The notes under the pieces were generated by a model. That model did no database searches, was not told the origin of the DNA, and saw only the letters and a program-made list of their open reading frames with translations. Shown here one piece after another: positions 8,445 through 17,249 of a stretch of DNA of 64,000 nucleotides (its first letter is position 1; each line of letters starts with the position of its first letter). This DNA is from an uncultured Nioella sp. (lineage in GTDB: Bacteria; Pseudomonadota; Alphaproteobacteria; Rhodobacterales; Rhodobacteraceae): the NCBI GenBank assembly GCA_947498125.1, contig CANMJH010000001.1:1302001-1366000 (forward strand), written 5' to 3'. Made by a program: the position numbers and the translations under genes.

Positions 8445-9533
8445 CTAGCCTTTGGCCAGTTCGGTGGCCTGTGCGACCCAATTGTCACGCTCGATCCGGC
8501 CCTTGAATTTCAGGCGTGCATCGACCCAAGCGATTTGCTCTGGCGTCCAAGCTGCGATTTGATCGAAGTGATAGAAGCCCAGATCGTTCAGAACACCCTC
8601 AAGCTTTGGACCAACACCAGAGATCTTTTTCAGATCATCCGCGCCGCTTTCGCGTGCACCTGATAGAATCTCGGGCTCTTGTTCTTCAACCTCAGTCGCG
8701 GGTGCGGCTTCGGTCTCGGCAACCTTTTCTGTGGCTTCAACGGCTTTTTGCGCATGGGCCGGTTTGGCAATAGGTGCCGGAGCTGCTGCAGGTGGGCTTT
8801 CGACCGGGTCTGCATTTGCACCCGATTGTTTGCCCCAAGGCGCCAGAAGCGGAACTTCAGTGCCGTCAATACGCTTGATCGTGTCGCCAATATCAGCGGC
8901 CAAACGGGCGGAGGCATTAAGCTCATCCCGACCAGCGTCATATTCTTTCAATGCGGTCGGCCCGCCTAAAGGTTCTGCAGCATAACGACCATTTTGCGGG
9001 CCGGGGGTTGGAACGCGGCCTGCGGCCAGCTCGTCCAAAATCCACGTGAATTTTTCGGAAGTCAGATCTTCGTAGAAATCTTTGCCGATCTGAACCATCG
9101 GGGCGTTGGTGCAGGCACCAAGGCATTCAACCTCTTCCCAAGAGAACTTGCCGTCAGCAGACAAATCATGCGCATTCGCCGTGATTTTGTCTTTGCAGAT
9201 CGCGATCAGATCTTCCGCACCACAAATCATGCAGGATGTTGTCCCGCACACTTGAATATGGGCAACGCTGCCAACGGGCTGCAATTGGAACATAAAATAG
9301 AAAGTCGCGACTTCCAGCACACGAATATAGGCCATGCCAAGCATTTCGGCCACGCCCTCGATCGCGGCTTTGGACAGCCAGCCTTCTTGTTCCTGAGCAC
9401 GCCACAAAAGCGGGATCACAGCCGATTGGGCCCGGCCTTCGGGGTATTTCGTGATCTGAGCCTCGGCCCATGCGAGATTCGCAGGGGTGAAGGCAAAGCT
9501 TTCGGGTTGGTCTGGATGGAGGCGTCGCAGCAT
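8445..9533 (-). CDS. nuoE: NADH-quinone oxidoreductase subunit E with C-terminal helix-hairpin-helix extension
   Basis: The 24-kDa subunit of complex I, thioredoxin-like, binding one [2Fe-2S] cluster through C96, C101, C137 and C141 (CGTTSC and ECLGAC motifs). The conserved NuoE part ends near residue 170. The remaining 190 residues are a lineage-specific tail: a variable part, an Ala/Pro/Glu linker (about 240-298), and a helix-hairpin-helix domain (about 300-360) with [21 protein letters not shown]. At 362 residues it is about twice the E. coli length. Tails of this kind are known from Rhodobacterales NuoE. Two stand-alone relatives of the tail follow in the same cluster. Confidence 0.96.
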   Translation of the reverse strand: MLRRLHPDQPESFAFTPANLAWAEAQITKYPEGRAQSAVIPLLWRAQEQEGWLSKAAIEGVAEMLGMAYIRVLEVATFYFMFQLQPVGSVAHIQVCGTTSCMICGAEDLIAICKDKITANAHDLSADGKFSWEEVECLGACTNAPMVQIGKDFYEDLTSEKFTWILDELAAGRVPTPGPQNGRYAAEPLGGPTALKEYDAGRDELNASARLAADIGDTIKRIDGTEVPLLAPWGKQSGANADPVESPPAAAPAPIAKPAHAQKAVEATEKVAETEAAPATEVEEQEPEILSGARESGADDLKKISGVGPKLEGVLNDLGFYHFDQIAAWTPEQIAWVDARLKFKGRIERDNWVAQATELAKG

Positions 9534-9677
9534 CTGTCGGGTCCCGTAGGTACTTTTCTCAATTCATTCCGTCCTGCCAGAGGGCATGACAAATGTCCAT
9601 GCGGCGGAATGCATGAATCGGCGGAAAATGTGCTTGGCGGGCGGATTTATCTAGAGATTGCCAAGTTGCGGCTTGCT

Positions 9678-10394
9678 CTACTCTGCCGAGGTCGTTTCCT
9701 CATCGCTTAACGGGGTACATGGCGACAGGCGTGCGTAACCATCTTGCACCGTAAGGGCGCCCATTTCAAAAAGCTGATCTGCGGCAAATTCCAGAACGCT
9801 GGTGATATCATCAATTAGCGGAAGATAGGCAGCGTCATCTTCTGGCATCGGGTTGGGCATCTCGACCCCAAACGAGGCGGCGGCATAGGCTATCGACCAT
9901 CGAGTCATTTCGTGATCTTCGGCCAAGGGGACTTCGCAATTTTGCGCCGCCATGATTTCACCGAATAGGGAAAGAGCCGCGCTGCTCGACATCGCAGCGA
10001 TACGGCCCTGAGCATTCTGGATCTGGCGGGCAGCCTCTTCTTCCGCCGTCAATTCGGGGCACGTGGTCAAGGTGAACCCTCCCCCATCAGCGCTCTCCAA
10101 AAGGCCATCGGTCAAAAGCCCGGCCCACCACATGTCGGTAAATTCGCGGGCCGCTGCAGCCTCAACAGCCGCACCATCTGAATAGGTTCCGCGCTGGACC
10201 TGCAACGCCGCCACGCTTTGCCACCTGCCGACAAGGGCTTCCGGGATATAGCAGCGATCCTCTTGGTTTTGCAGCGCAAAGACCAGATCATCGGTCAGGG
10301 TCGCTCCGTCAATCTCTTGTGCAATTACAGATATCGAACTTCCAATCAGCGCGATGATTGGAAGCATGATTTTGGTGACATGTTTTGCTGGCAT
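9678..10394 (-). CDS. Hypothetical periplasmic protein
   Basis: A 238-residue protein with a signal peptide (MPAKHVTKIMLPIIALIGSS..., cleavage near IAQ). The ATG at 10394 is chosen because GGAGG lies 6 nt upstream; an extension to 10421 is open but less likely. The mature protein is acidic and helical with four Cys (DRCYIP, TTCPEL, QNCEVP, SPCTPL), which could form two disulfides. I recognise no family. It lies between nuoE (144 nt downstream) and the next periplasmic gene (63 nt upstream), all on one strand. Confidence 0.75.
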   Translation of the reverse strand: MPAKHVTKIMLPIIALIGSSISVIAQEIDGATLTDDLVFALQNQEDRCYIPEALVGRWQSVAALQVQRGTYSDGAAVEAAAAREFTDMWWAGLLTDGLLESADGGGFTLTTCPELTAEEEAARQIQNAQGRIAAMSSSAALSLFGEIMAAQNCEVPLAEDHEMTRWSIAYAAASFGVEMPNPMPEDDAAYLPLIDDITSVLEFAADQLFEMGALTVQDGYARLSPCTPLSDEETTSAE

Positions 10395-10457
10395 TATGGC
10401 CCTCCGATCCCGGGGCAGCATTGCAGACCCTGCCGCCTCGTCCAGCCCTAATTGTCT

Positions 10458-11018
10458 TTAGCGTGAGCAGGTCGTCAGCGTTGCCATTTGGGTGTCACTC
10501 GACACTGTGATTTCGCCGTCATCCAACATCATCCCAAATGCGTCATCCAGCCGTTCTTCAAGCGCATCGATGACATCGTCTGACAGAGGTGGATCAATAT
10601 TAAGTTGGGCGGCAATGGCGGGAAAGAACCAGTCGCGCACCGCGTCTTCGTCCGAGCCGTCAATGCTGCATCCAGCTTGGGTGAACACGTTCCGTACCGC
10701 GCCGACAAAGGCCAATAGAGGCAGTTCACCAATGACGTCAGCCGTACCAGATTGGGTTTCTAGCCATGCGGTTTCGGCCATCAAAGCGGTGCTTGCGGCG
10801 ACGGGCCCAAGCAACGCCTGACAATGCGTCAGCGCCGCGACACGGTCCGAGCGTGGTTCTACCCGGCAGAAAAAAGCCGTGCCGGCATTGTCGACAAGGA
10901 CGCCGCCGCTGCTGATTCCAATAACGGAATACCCCGCATGTTCATCAAATTGTGGAAAGGATTGGGCCGAAGCCGCGGTGGCCGCCGTTAGGCACAAAGC
11001 AGACAGAAGAAGGCGCAT
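10458..11018 (-). CDS. Hypothetical periplasmic protein
   Basis: A 186-residue protein starting at the ATG at 11018 with the signal peptide MRLLLSALCLTAATAASAQ. AAAGGG lies 8 nt upstream. The mature part contains Cys in FFCRVE, THCQAL, AGCSID and a terminal TTCSR, again suggesting disulfides, and a C-terminal half rich in Asp and Glu. No family is recognised, and it is not clearly a duplicate of the neighbouring 238-residue protein despite similar size, export signal and Cys number. The upstream in-frame stretch to 11087 reads as non-coding. Confidence 0.73.
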   Translation of the reverse strand: MRLLLSALCLTAATAASAQSFPQFDEHAGYSVIGISSGGVLVDNAGTAFFCRVEPRSDRVAALTHCQALLGPVAASTALMAETAWLETQSGTADVIGELPLLAFVGAVRNVFTQAGCSIDGSDEDAVRDWFFPAIAAQLNIDPPLSDDVIDALEERLDDAFGMMLDDGEITVSSDTQMATLTTCSR

Positions 11019-11121
11019 GGAAAACCCTTTATTTTGGCAAATTTCGGTTTCAACGTCGAAAACCGTGCCAGACTGGGCCTGCACCAATCAAGGATTAAGT
11101 TTATGATGGTGGCTCGCCGGC

Positions 11122-11268
11122 CTAGAACGCAAGTGCGGCCAAAGGGGCTAGCGGAAGCGCACCGCCGCCCATCGGAATTGCCGAAAAGGCTATTTGGCTC
11201 GCCAAGGTACCAGACATATGTGGGACCGCCCCTGTCATAAGGAACAGGGAAAGCCCCAAAGTAACCAT
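11122..11268 (-). CDS. Possible 48-residue membrane peptide coupled to nuoD
   Basis: A short frame whose ATG (11266-11268) shares a base with the nuoD stop in a TAATG arrangement. The product is almost entirely hydrophobic, with one clear membrane segment ([20 protein letters not shown]) and an Ala/Leu/Pro-rich end (LPLAPLAALAF). The tight coupling and hydrophobic character favour a real small protein, but its length and the lack of a recognised family leave room for chance. Confidence 0.45.
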   Translation of the reverse strand: MVTLGLSLFLMTGAVPHMSGTLASQIAFSAIPMGGGALPLAPLAALAF

Positions 11269-12491
11269 TAGCGGTCGATTTCTCCAAACACGACGTCCAT
11301 CGTGCCGATAATCGCCGCAACATCGGCCAGTTGGTGGCCGCAAGCAACATGATCCATAGCTTGCAGATGCAGATAGCCGGGCGCACGCAATTTGGCTTTG
11401 TAGGGTTTGTTGGTGCCATCTGCGACAAGGTAAACGCCAAACTCACCCTTAGGGGCTTCAACCGCGGCGTAAATTTCGCCTTCGGGAACGTGGAAGCCTT
11501 CGGTGTAGAGTTTGAAGTGGTGGATAAGCGCCTCCATCGAGGTTTTCATATCACCACGTTTGGGCGGGCTAAGTTTGCCGCGTGCCATCACATCACCCTT
11601 ACCTTCGGGTGCGCGCAGTTTTGCAATCGCTTGATGGATAATGGAAACCGATTGGCGCATCTCTTCCATGCGGCAGAGATAGCGATCATAGCAGTCGCCG
11701 TTTTTGCCAACAGGAATCTGGAATTCAAACTCGTCATAGCATTCGTATGGCTGAGCGCGGCGCAGGTCCCATGCCATGCCAGAACCGCGAACCATGACGC
11801 CCGAAAAGCCCCAATCCAGCGCTTCTTGTTCGGAGATCACACCAATATCGGCGTTACGTTGCTTGAAAATCCGGTTTTCAGTCAGAAGCCCGTCAATATC
11901 TCCAAGAACCGTGGGGAATTCATTCGCCCACGTCTCGATGTCATCAATCAAGTCTTCGGGAATGTCCTGATGAACACCGCCGGGGCGGAAATACGCCGCG
12001 TGCAGACGAGCGCCGCAAGCGCGCTCGTAGAAAACCATCAGCTTTTCACGTTCTTCAAAACCCCAAAGCGGCGGCGTCAGAGCGCCAACATCCATCGCTT
12101 GAGTGGTAACGTTCAGCAAGTGGTTCAGAACGCGGCCAATCTCAGAATACAAAACCCGGATCAGGCTGGCGCGGCGCGGCACTTCGGTGCCGGTCAGCTT
12201 TTCAATCGCCAGACACCAAGCATGTTCCTGGTTCATCGGAGCCACATAATCCAGCCGGTCGAAATAGGGCAGGTTTTGCAGATAGGTCCGGCTTTCCATC
12301 AGCTTTTCGGTGCCGCGATGCAGCAGGCCGATATGCGGGTCGCACCGTTCGACAATCTCGCCATCCAGCTCAAGCACCAGACGCAGAACGCCGTGGGCCG
12401 CCGGGTGTTGCGGGCCGAAGTTGATGTTAAAGTTCCGGATCTTCTGTTCGCCTGTTTGGGCGTCTTCGAAGCCTTTGCCACCATCCATCAT
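11268..12491 (-). CDS. nuoD: NADH-quinone oxidoreductase subunit D (49-kDa subunit)
   Basis: A core subunit of the complex I peripheral arm that, with NuoB, forms the quinone-reducing site. The 407-residue protein shows [19 protein letters not shown] near the N-terminus, [12 protein letters not shown], the [14 protein letters not shown] stretch and the typical C-terminus ending VFGEIDR. Length matches the Paracoccus and mitochondrial homologues. Its ATG overlaps the stop of the sulfotransferase gene (ATGA), and its stop overlaps the start of the 48-residue frame. It is separate from nuoC here, not fused as in E. coli. Confidence 0.97.
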   Translation of the reverse strand: MMDGGKGFEDAQTGEQKIRNFNINFGPQHPAAHGVLRLVLELDGEIVERCDPHIGLLHRGTEKLMESRTYLQNLPYFDRLDYVAPMNQEHAWCLAIEKLTGTEVPRRASLIRVLYSEIGRVLNHLLNVTTQAMDVGALTPPLWGFEEREKLMVFYERACGARLHAAYFRPGGVHQDIPEDLIDDIETWANEFPTVLGDIDGLLTENRIFKQRNADIGVISEQEALDWGFSGVMVRGSGMAWDLRRAQPYECYDEFEFQIPVGKNGDCYDRYLCRMEEMRQSVSIIHQAIAKLRAPEGKGDVMARGKLSPPKRGDMKTSMEALIHHFKLYTEGFHVPEGEIYAAVEAPKGEFGVYLVADGTNKPYKAKLRAPGYLHLQAMDHVACGHQLADVAAIIGTMDVVFGEIDR

Positions 12492-13357
12492 GCCAGCGCC
12501 TCCATGTTATCCGTCCAGCGGTTGGGCAGCGGGCCATAGCCCGATGCGACCGCATCATATTGAGGGGCGAGCCACGCAAGGGCGCGGGCTTTTTGCCCTT
12601 CAGTCATCTCTAACTTTTCGCTTTCCAAAACCCGAATATCGGCGCGGGCCGCATGCGGGGTCAAACCAAGGAACTGACAAAGGCCGTTCACTGTGTCCTG
12701 ATCAAAAAGCCGTTCATAAAAACCGATAAAGACCCGAGAAGGATCCAGCGCCGCATTGATGCGCGCTAGGGTTCCGGCGTAATCTGAGCGGTCGGTTATG
12801 GTTTTGTCTTCACCGGCCATCACCTTGTCAAAAATCTGCGCAGTAAGGCCAGCCAAATCTTGCGAGCGGCGACCTGCTGCCATGCGGATATTCGACCATA
12901 GCCGGTCCAGCGGATCGCGCATCAAAAAGATAAAGCGCGTGCGCGGGCTAAGCGATTGCATATTCGCAAGGCTGTCCTCGCCAAGTGTCGCATAGGCCGG
13001 TGTGATATCGGCGGTCAGTTTGGAGCGTTCGGCCATTCCGGTCAGGTATTCCAGATAGGCCTCATCATTCTGCCCGTCTTTGATCACTTCCAACCAACGG
13101 TTATAGCCTCGGATCTCACGCCAAAGCCGCTTGCGCAGACCTTGGTCCTTAACCGGCAAACGATCCTGACGGCGGGCGCGTTCACGCTGCATCCGGGCAA
13201 TTTGACGATCAAACTTTCCGGTCTCGCAGGTATCAAAGTAATGCAGTTCTTTCACAGCAGGCAGCCGCGCCTCGGGATGCGAGGCGAGGTAGCGGTAAAG
13301 CCAAGTCGTGCCTGACTTTGCCGCGCCCAAACCAAAAAGAACTACCGGAGCTGCCAT
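12488..13357 (-). CDS. Sulfotransferase family protein inserted between nuoC and nuoD
   Basis: A 289-residue cytosolic sulfotransferase-fold protein. The 5'-phosphosulfate-binding loop is [14 protein letters not shown] (residues 11-24), followed by [10 protein letters not shown], and the 3'-phosphate motif [15 protein letters not shown] lies near 143-157 with R147 and D148. Such enzymes move sulfate from PAPS to a carbohydrate, lipid or protein; the acceptor is unknown. The start at 13357 has GAGG 6 nt upstream and is 8 nt after the nuoC stop. Its stop overlaps the nuoD start by 4 nt, so it is locked into the nuo transcript. This is an odd place for a sulfotransferase. Confidence 0.9.
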   Translation of the reverse strand: MAAPVVLFGLGAAKSGTTWLYRYLASHPEARLPAVKELHYFDTCETGKFDRQIARMQRERARRQDRLPVKDQGLRKRLWREIRGYNRWLEVIKDGQNDEAYLEYLTGMAERSKLTADITPAYATLGEDSLANMQSLSPRTRFIFLMRDPLDRLWSNIRMAAGRRSQDLAGLTAQIFDKVMAGEDKTITDRSDYAGTLARINAALDPSRVFIGFYERLFDQDTVNGLCQFLGLTPHAARADIRVLESEKLEMTEGQKARALAWLAPQYDAVASGYGPLPNRWTDNMEALA

Positions 13358-13365
13358 GTGATGCC

Positions 13366-13980
13366 TCAGCCCTTGGCGGCTTCGGGTTTTTCGTCGCCGG
13401 GCAAGATGTACTCGGCGCCTTCCCATGGGCTCATGAAATCAAACTGGCGGTAATCCTGCGTCAGCTTCACCGGCTCATAGACCACGCGTTTCAGGGCGTC
13501 GTCATAGCGCAATTCGGTATAGCCTGTTGTCGGGAAATCCTTGCGCAGGGGATGCCCGCGAAAGCCGTAATCGGTCAGGATGCGGCGCAGATCGGGATGG
13601 CCGGAAAACAAGATGCCATACATGTCAAAGACTTCCCGTTCGAACCAATTGGCCGAAGGATGAACGTCAACAATCGACGGCACCAGATCTTCTTCACGTA
13701 CCTTGCACCGCACGCGAATGCGCTGGTTTTGGTACATTGACAGGAAATGCCAGACCATATCGAACCGCTTGTCACGGCTGGGATAATCGACAGCAGTAAT
13801 GTCAACGAGGCTGGAAAACTTACAATCGCGGTCGGATTTCAGAAAGTCGACAAACCCGGCCACCGAGGCCAAGGTAATCTCAACAGTCAGCTCCCCGTGA
13901 TCCGAGATCTCGGTTTTGATAACAGCGTCGCCCTGTTTCTGGGTGATGATTTCCGCCAAATCGCGCAAAGCTTCGGTCAT
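13366..13980 (-). CDS. nuoC: NADH-quinone oxidoreductase subunit C (30-kDa subunit)
   Basis: A peripheral-arm structural subunit of complex I (204 residues). The family signature [20 protein letters not shown] followed by [19 protein letters not shown] is intact near residues 110-150. The C-terminal tail ([15 protein letters not shown]...) is normal for alphaproteobacteria. It lies 18 nt downstream of nuoB and 8 nt upstream of the sulfotransferase start. Confidence 0.97.
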   Translation of the reverse strand: MTEALRDLAEIITQKQGDAVIKTEISDHGELTVEITLASVAGFVDFLKSDRDCKFSSLVDITAVDYPSRDKRFDMVWHFLSMYQNQRIRVRCKVREEDLVPSIVDVHPSANWFEREVFDMYGILFSGHPDLRRILTDYGFRGHPLRKDFPTTGYTELRYDDALKRVVYEPVKLTQDYRQFDFMSPWEGAEYILPGDEKPEAAKG

Positions 13981-13998
13981 TCTAATTCTCCCTCGGGC

Positions 13999-14523
13999 TT
14001 AGCGCGCAATGGTGCCAGTACGACGCATTTTGCGTTGCAACTGCAAAAGGCCATAGAGCAGCGCTTCGGCAGTTGGCGGGCAGCCGGGCACATAAAGATC
14101 AACCGGAACAATCCGGTCACAGCCACGCACCACCGAATACGAGTAGTGGTAATAGCCGCCACCATTCGCGCAGGATCCCATCGAGATCACATAGCGTGGC
14201 TCGGGCATCTGGTCATAAACCTTGCGCAGCGCAGGCGCCATTTTATTGGTCAGAGTCCCGGCAACAATCATAACGTCTGATTGCCGTGGGGAGGCGCGTG
14301 GCGCGATCCCAAAACGCTCAGCGTCATAACGCGGCATCGAGGTGTGCATCATCTCAACCGCGCAACAGGCCAGACCAAAAGTCATCCAGTGCAGTGACCC
14401 GGTCCGGGCCCAGTTGATCAGGTCTTCCGATGTGGTCAGCAGAAAGCCTTTATCTTGCAACTCGGCATTCAGGGCCTGGGTCGCAACTTCTTTGTCGACA
14501 CCAGCGGTGTTGGCTCCGGTCAT
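13999..14523 (-). CDS. nuoB: NADH-quinone oxidoreductase subunit B (N2 cluster subunit)
   Basis: Binds the terminal [4Fe-4S] cluster N2 of complex I next to the quinone site. The 174-residue protein has the expected ligands C53, C54, C118 and C148 ([19 protein letters not shown]). The start at 14523 (MTGANTAG...) matches the Paracoccus homologue and overlaps the nuoA stop by one base (TGATG). Longer in-frame starts at 14532 and 14553 lie inside nuoA and are less likely. Confidence 0.97.
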   Translation of the reverse strand: MTGANTAGVDKEVATQALNAELQDKGFLLTTSEDLINWARTGSLHWMTFGLACCAVEMMHTSMPRYDAERFGIAPRASPRQSDVMIVAGTLTNKMAPALRKVYDQMPEPRYVISMGSCANGGGYYHYSYSVVRGCDRIVPVDLYVPGCPPTAEALLYGLLQLQRKMRRTGTIAR

Positions 14524-14888
14524 CACTCCCATTCCAGAGCTCCCTTTTTCCACTCATAGGCAAAACCGATGGTCAGCACGCCAAGGAAAATCATCATCGA
14601 CCAAAAGCCCAAATCGGTCAGCCCCGGAAAGGCGACACCCCAAGGAAAGAGGAAGGCAATTTCGAGGTCGAAAATAATAAAGAGGATGGCGACGAGGTAG
14701 AAACGCACATCGAATTTCATCCGTGCATCATCAAAGGCGTTGAACCCACATTCATAGGCCGACAACTTCTCAGGATCGGGATTGCGCACGGCGATAATCA
14801 CCGCGGCTAGGATGAAGACAAGCCCAAGCACAATGGCAAGGGCGAGAAAGATCAATACGGGCGCATATTCCCTGAGCAGGTCTTCCAA
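14523..14888 (-). CDS. nuoA: NADH-quinone oxidoreductase subunit A, TTG start
   Basis: A three-helix membrane subunit of complex I at the junction of the two arms. From the TTG at 14888 the protein has 121 residues, the same as Paracoccus Nqo7, with [16 protein letters not shown] and [19 protein letters not shown] intact. The TTG is preceded by AAGGAG with a 6-nt spacer, which decides the start. The only in-frame ATG upstream (14921) would add 11 Pro/Glu-rich residues that do not fit the family. It is the first gene of the cluster; a promoter candidate lies 100 nt upstream. Confidence 0.95.
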   Translation of the reverse strand: MEDLLREYAPVLIFLALAIVLGLVFILAAVIIAVRNPDPEKLSAYECGFNAFDDARMKFDVRFYLVAILFIIFDLEIAFLFPWGVAFPGLTDLGFWSMMIFLGVLTIGFAYEWKKGALEWE

Positions 14889-14987
14889 GGCTGGCTCCTT
14901 CGGCTCGCGAGGGGCGCCCATTTCAGGCGCCGGGTCTTTCGGTCCGCTGAATCAGGTAAAGGCACCTGAAGCAGAGGGGTTCCTTGC

Positions 14988-15016
14988 TGTTTAGGCTGCG
15001 CCGAAACGGGGGTCAA
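14988..15016 (-). promoter_or_regulatory. Candidate sigma-70-type promoter of the nuo cluster
   Basis: On the minus strand TTGACC (15016-15011) is separated by exactly 17 nt from TAAACA (14993-14988). The -35 box fits well and the -10 box only partly, as is common in Rhodobacterales. It lies 100 nt upstream of the nuoA TTG and points into the cluster. Confidence 0.45.
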
Positions 15017-15083
15017 CCAAGGCCGGGCGTTTCCGACGCGAAATACTCGTTTTTAGGATGGGTGGCATTGTCGCGGGGGGCCG

Positions 15084-15455
15084 TCAGGCCATTGCTATGA
15101 CAACAAGCGCAGATAGCAGCATCAGGCCCGAAACCGGCAACCAAATCTTACGTTCCGCCCGCGATGGGGTCACGGCATTGCCAAGGCAGGTAAGCGCCGT
15201 AAAGGCCAAAGTTGGCCAGATCGTCCAAAGCGGCCAACTGCCAATGAACCCGGCCCACGCGAGAACCGAGCCACCCATGGCAAAAAGAATGGCCGATTGG
15301 ATAAGGGCCGCCAAGCGCATGTTGCGCGGCAATTGCCCGGGAAACTGGCCGCCAAGGGTCAATATTCCCCAAGGGGCTCCGTTGGCCAAGGCAATTTGAA
15401 ACGCGGCCGACAGCGCCGCCAGAATTGCATAAATAATCGCTGCGAAACTTGCCAT
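15084..15455 (-). CDS. Small integral membrane protein, function unknown
   Basis: A 123-residue protein with about four membrane helices (near residues 3-24, 47-68, 74-94 and 105-122). The N-terminus MASFAAIIYAILAALSAAFQ may be a first helix rather than a cleaved signal. I do not recognise a named family. It lies between the liu genes and the nuo promoter, on the same strand as both. An inverted repeat (CGGCCCC-ATGATTT-GGGGCCG, 15535-15555) upstream might end transcription from liuC, though it lacks a T-run. Confidence 0.7.
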   Translation of the reverse strand: MASFAAIIYAILAALSAAFQIALANGAPWGILTLGGQFPGQLPRNMRLAALIQSAILFAMGGSVLAWAGFIGSWPLWTIWPTLAFTALTCLGNAVTPSRAERKIWLPVSGLMLLSALVVIAMA

Positions 15456-15593
15456 GCCTGCGTCTTTCCTCCCGAATACCCGTGCTCTTGCGCCTACCCT
15501 ACCCGGTTTTCCGTGGCAACCGCGCCGACGAAGGCGGCCCCATGATTTGGGGCCGTTTGAGGAGGCGCGCGCCCCGTTCCCGCAAACACAACG

Positions 15594-16376
15594 CTATTTT
15601 TGCGCCCAGTCCGGCTTTCGCCTATCAAAAAAGGCCGCCACCCCTTCTGGCGCTTCTTTTTTGGCCCACACATCCAAAAGCGCCGTGATAGAGGTTTCAA
15701 TAGCCTTTTCATTTACCCCGCCGCCTAACTCTTGTGCCAACTGCTTTGCAGCAGAAACCGCGCCGGGGGCGGTCGAAAGATACGGGGCCACTTCGGCGTC
15801 AATGGCATGATCCAATTCGGCATCCGGCACCGATTTTGACAAAAGCCCTAACCTCACGGCTTCCTTTGCATCAAAACCGCGCGCAGACATAAACACCCGT
15901 CGCGCCATAGCCTCCCCCATGCGCGCAATCACATAAGGACCAATGGTTGCCGGGATCAAACCCAGACGGGTCTCGGTAAAGGCAAATCGCGCGTCCTCAA
16001 CCCCGATTGCAACGTCACATACCGACATAAGGCCCAATCCGCCCCCAAAAGCCTGCCCCTGAATGCGTCCGATCAACGGCTTTGGCATTTCGTTAAGGGC
16101 TTTAAGCATCATCGCAAGGCGCCGGGCCTCGATTGCGCGGGTGTCTTGATCCGCTTCCAGCTGCGCGCGCATCCAAGCCAGATCAGCGCCCGCACAAAAA
16201 CTGCGCCCTTCTCCAGTCAAGACAACGGCGCGGACGGATTGGCTTTTCCCCAAGCTGTTTGCCACCTCGGTTAGCTCACTAATCATGGTATCAGACATTG
16301 CATTGTGTTTTTCGCCGCGCGCAAGCGTCACAACCGCAACACCGCGGGAGTCTTCGTTTACTTTGATCGTGTCCAT
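15594..16376 (-). CDS. liuC: Methylglutaconyl-CoA hydratase (enoyl-CoA hydratase family)
   Basis: Hydrates 3-methylglutaconyl-CoA to HMG-CoA in leucine breakdown. The 260-residue crotonase-fold protein has the oxyanion-hole segments SFCAGADLAWM (about 59-69) and AFGGGLGLMSVCD, and the GLIPATIGPYVI stretch typical of the AUH/LiuC subgroup. The start at 16376 is 3 nt after the liuE stop. It ends the liu run, and its neighbours liuE, liuD, liuB and liuA supply the rest of the pathway, which supports LiuC over a generic enoyl-CoA hydratase. Confidence 0.93.
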   Translation of the reverse strand: MDTIKVNEDSRGVAVVTLARGEKHNAMSDTMISELTEVANSLGKSQSVRAVVLTGEGRSFCAGADLAWMRAQLEADQDTRAIEARRLAMMLKALNEMPKPLIGRIQGQAFGGGLGLMSVCDVAIGVEDARFAFTETRLGLIPATIGPYVIARMGEAMARRVFMSARGFDAKEAVRLGLLSKSVPDAELDHAIDAEVAPYLSTAPGAVSAAKQLAQELGGGVNEKAIETSITALLDVWAKKEAPEGVAAFFDRRKPDWAQK

Positions 16377-16379
16377 TTG

Positions 16380-17243
16380 CTACGTTCCCCGCATCGCCTT
16401 TGCCATCTCGGCTGCGGCGTCCAAAACTATGACATCCAAACCGGTCTCAAACCCGTGCGCCCTTAAGTGCCGAACCAGACTTTCCGTAGCGACATTTCCT
16501 GCCGCACCGGGGGCGTAGGGACAGCCGCCCAAACCACCAACAGCCGCATCAAAAACCCGAACCCCACACGCCAAAGCCACATCGACATTCTGCAAGGCTC
16601 GCCCGCCCGTATCATGGAAATGCCCGGCAAGCGCTGCGGGGTCTGAGACGTCCAACACGGCCTTTAACATTACGTCCATTTTTTCGGGCGTGCCCCGCCC
16701 CAAAGTGTCTCCTAGCGAGACCTCATAACAGCCCAAGGCCCGCAGCTTTCCCACGACACGCGCCACGGCCCCTGCGGCAACGGGGCCATCGAAGGGGCAA
16801 TCGGTTACACAAGAAACATATCCGCGCAACGGAATTCCATCATTTTGAGCCGCTTTTGCAACATCTGCGAACCGCCTTAAACTGTCTTCAATGGATGCAT
16901 TTAGATTGGCACGCGAAAACCCCTCAGAGGCCGATGCAAATATTGCCACCTCATCGGCGCGGGCGTTTCGGGCAGCTTCATAGCCCTGCAAATTTGGCGT
17001 CAGCGCAGCATAAGACGTTCCGCTGTTTCGCGTGATCCCCGCCAGGACCTCTGCTGACTCGGCCATTTGAGGCACCCATTTCGGGCTCACAAAGCTGGCC
17101 ACCTCTATACGAGAGAACCCGGCCGATGACAAAAGATCAACAAGCGCAATTTTCTCGGCCAGAGTGATGGCATTGGGTTCATTTTGCAGCCCATCCCTTG
17201 GACCAACCTCAAAAATCTCAGCCTTTTGTGCAACCATATTCAT
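16380..17243 (-). CDS. liuE: Hydroxymethylglutaryl-CoA lyase
   Basis: Splits HMG-CoA into acetoacetate and acetyl-CoA, the last step of leucine catabolism. The 287-residue TIM-barrel protein shows EVGPRDGLQNEP (about 12-23) with the metal and catalytic residues, HFHDTGG in the middle, and the active-site Cys in GLGGCPYAPGAAGN. The ATG at 17243 is used; a second in-frame ATG at 17237 is possible. It lies 6 nt after the GST gene and 3 nt before liuC. Confidence 0.95.
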   Translation of the reverse strand: MNMVAQKAEIFEVGPRDGLQNEPNAITLAEKIALVDLLSSAGFSRIEVASFVSPKWVPQMAESAEVLAGITRNSGTSYAALTPNLQGYEAARNARADEVAIFASASEGFSRANLNASIEDSLRRFADVAKAAQNDGIPLRGYVSCVTDCPFDGPVAAGAVARVVGKLRALGCYEVSLGDTLGRGTPEKMDVMLKAVLDVSDPAALAGHFHDTGGRALQNVDVALACGVRVFDAAVGGLGGCPYAPGAAGNVATESLVRHLRAHGFETGLDVIVLDAAAEMAKAMRGT

Positions 17244-17249
17244 CTGTCA

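Noticed and set aside
11331-12539. A 402-residue plus-strand frame opposite nuoD
   Set aside because: Same reason: it mirrors the conserved nuoD gene and has no independent start signal or family features.
15535-15555. Terminator after liuC (CGGCCCC-ATGATTT-GGGGCCG)
   Set aside because: The stem is good but there is no T-run on either strand and it is about 40 nt past the stop, so I mention it only under the neighbouring gene.
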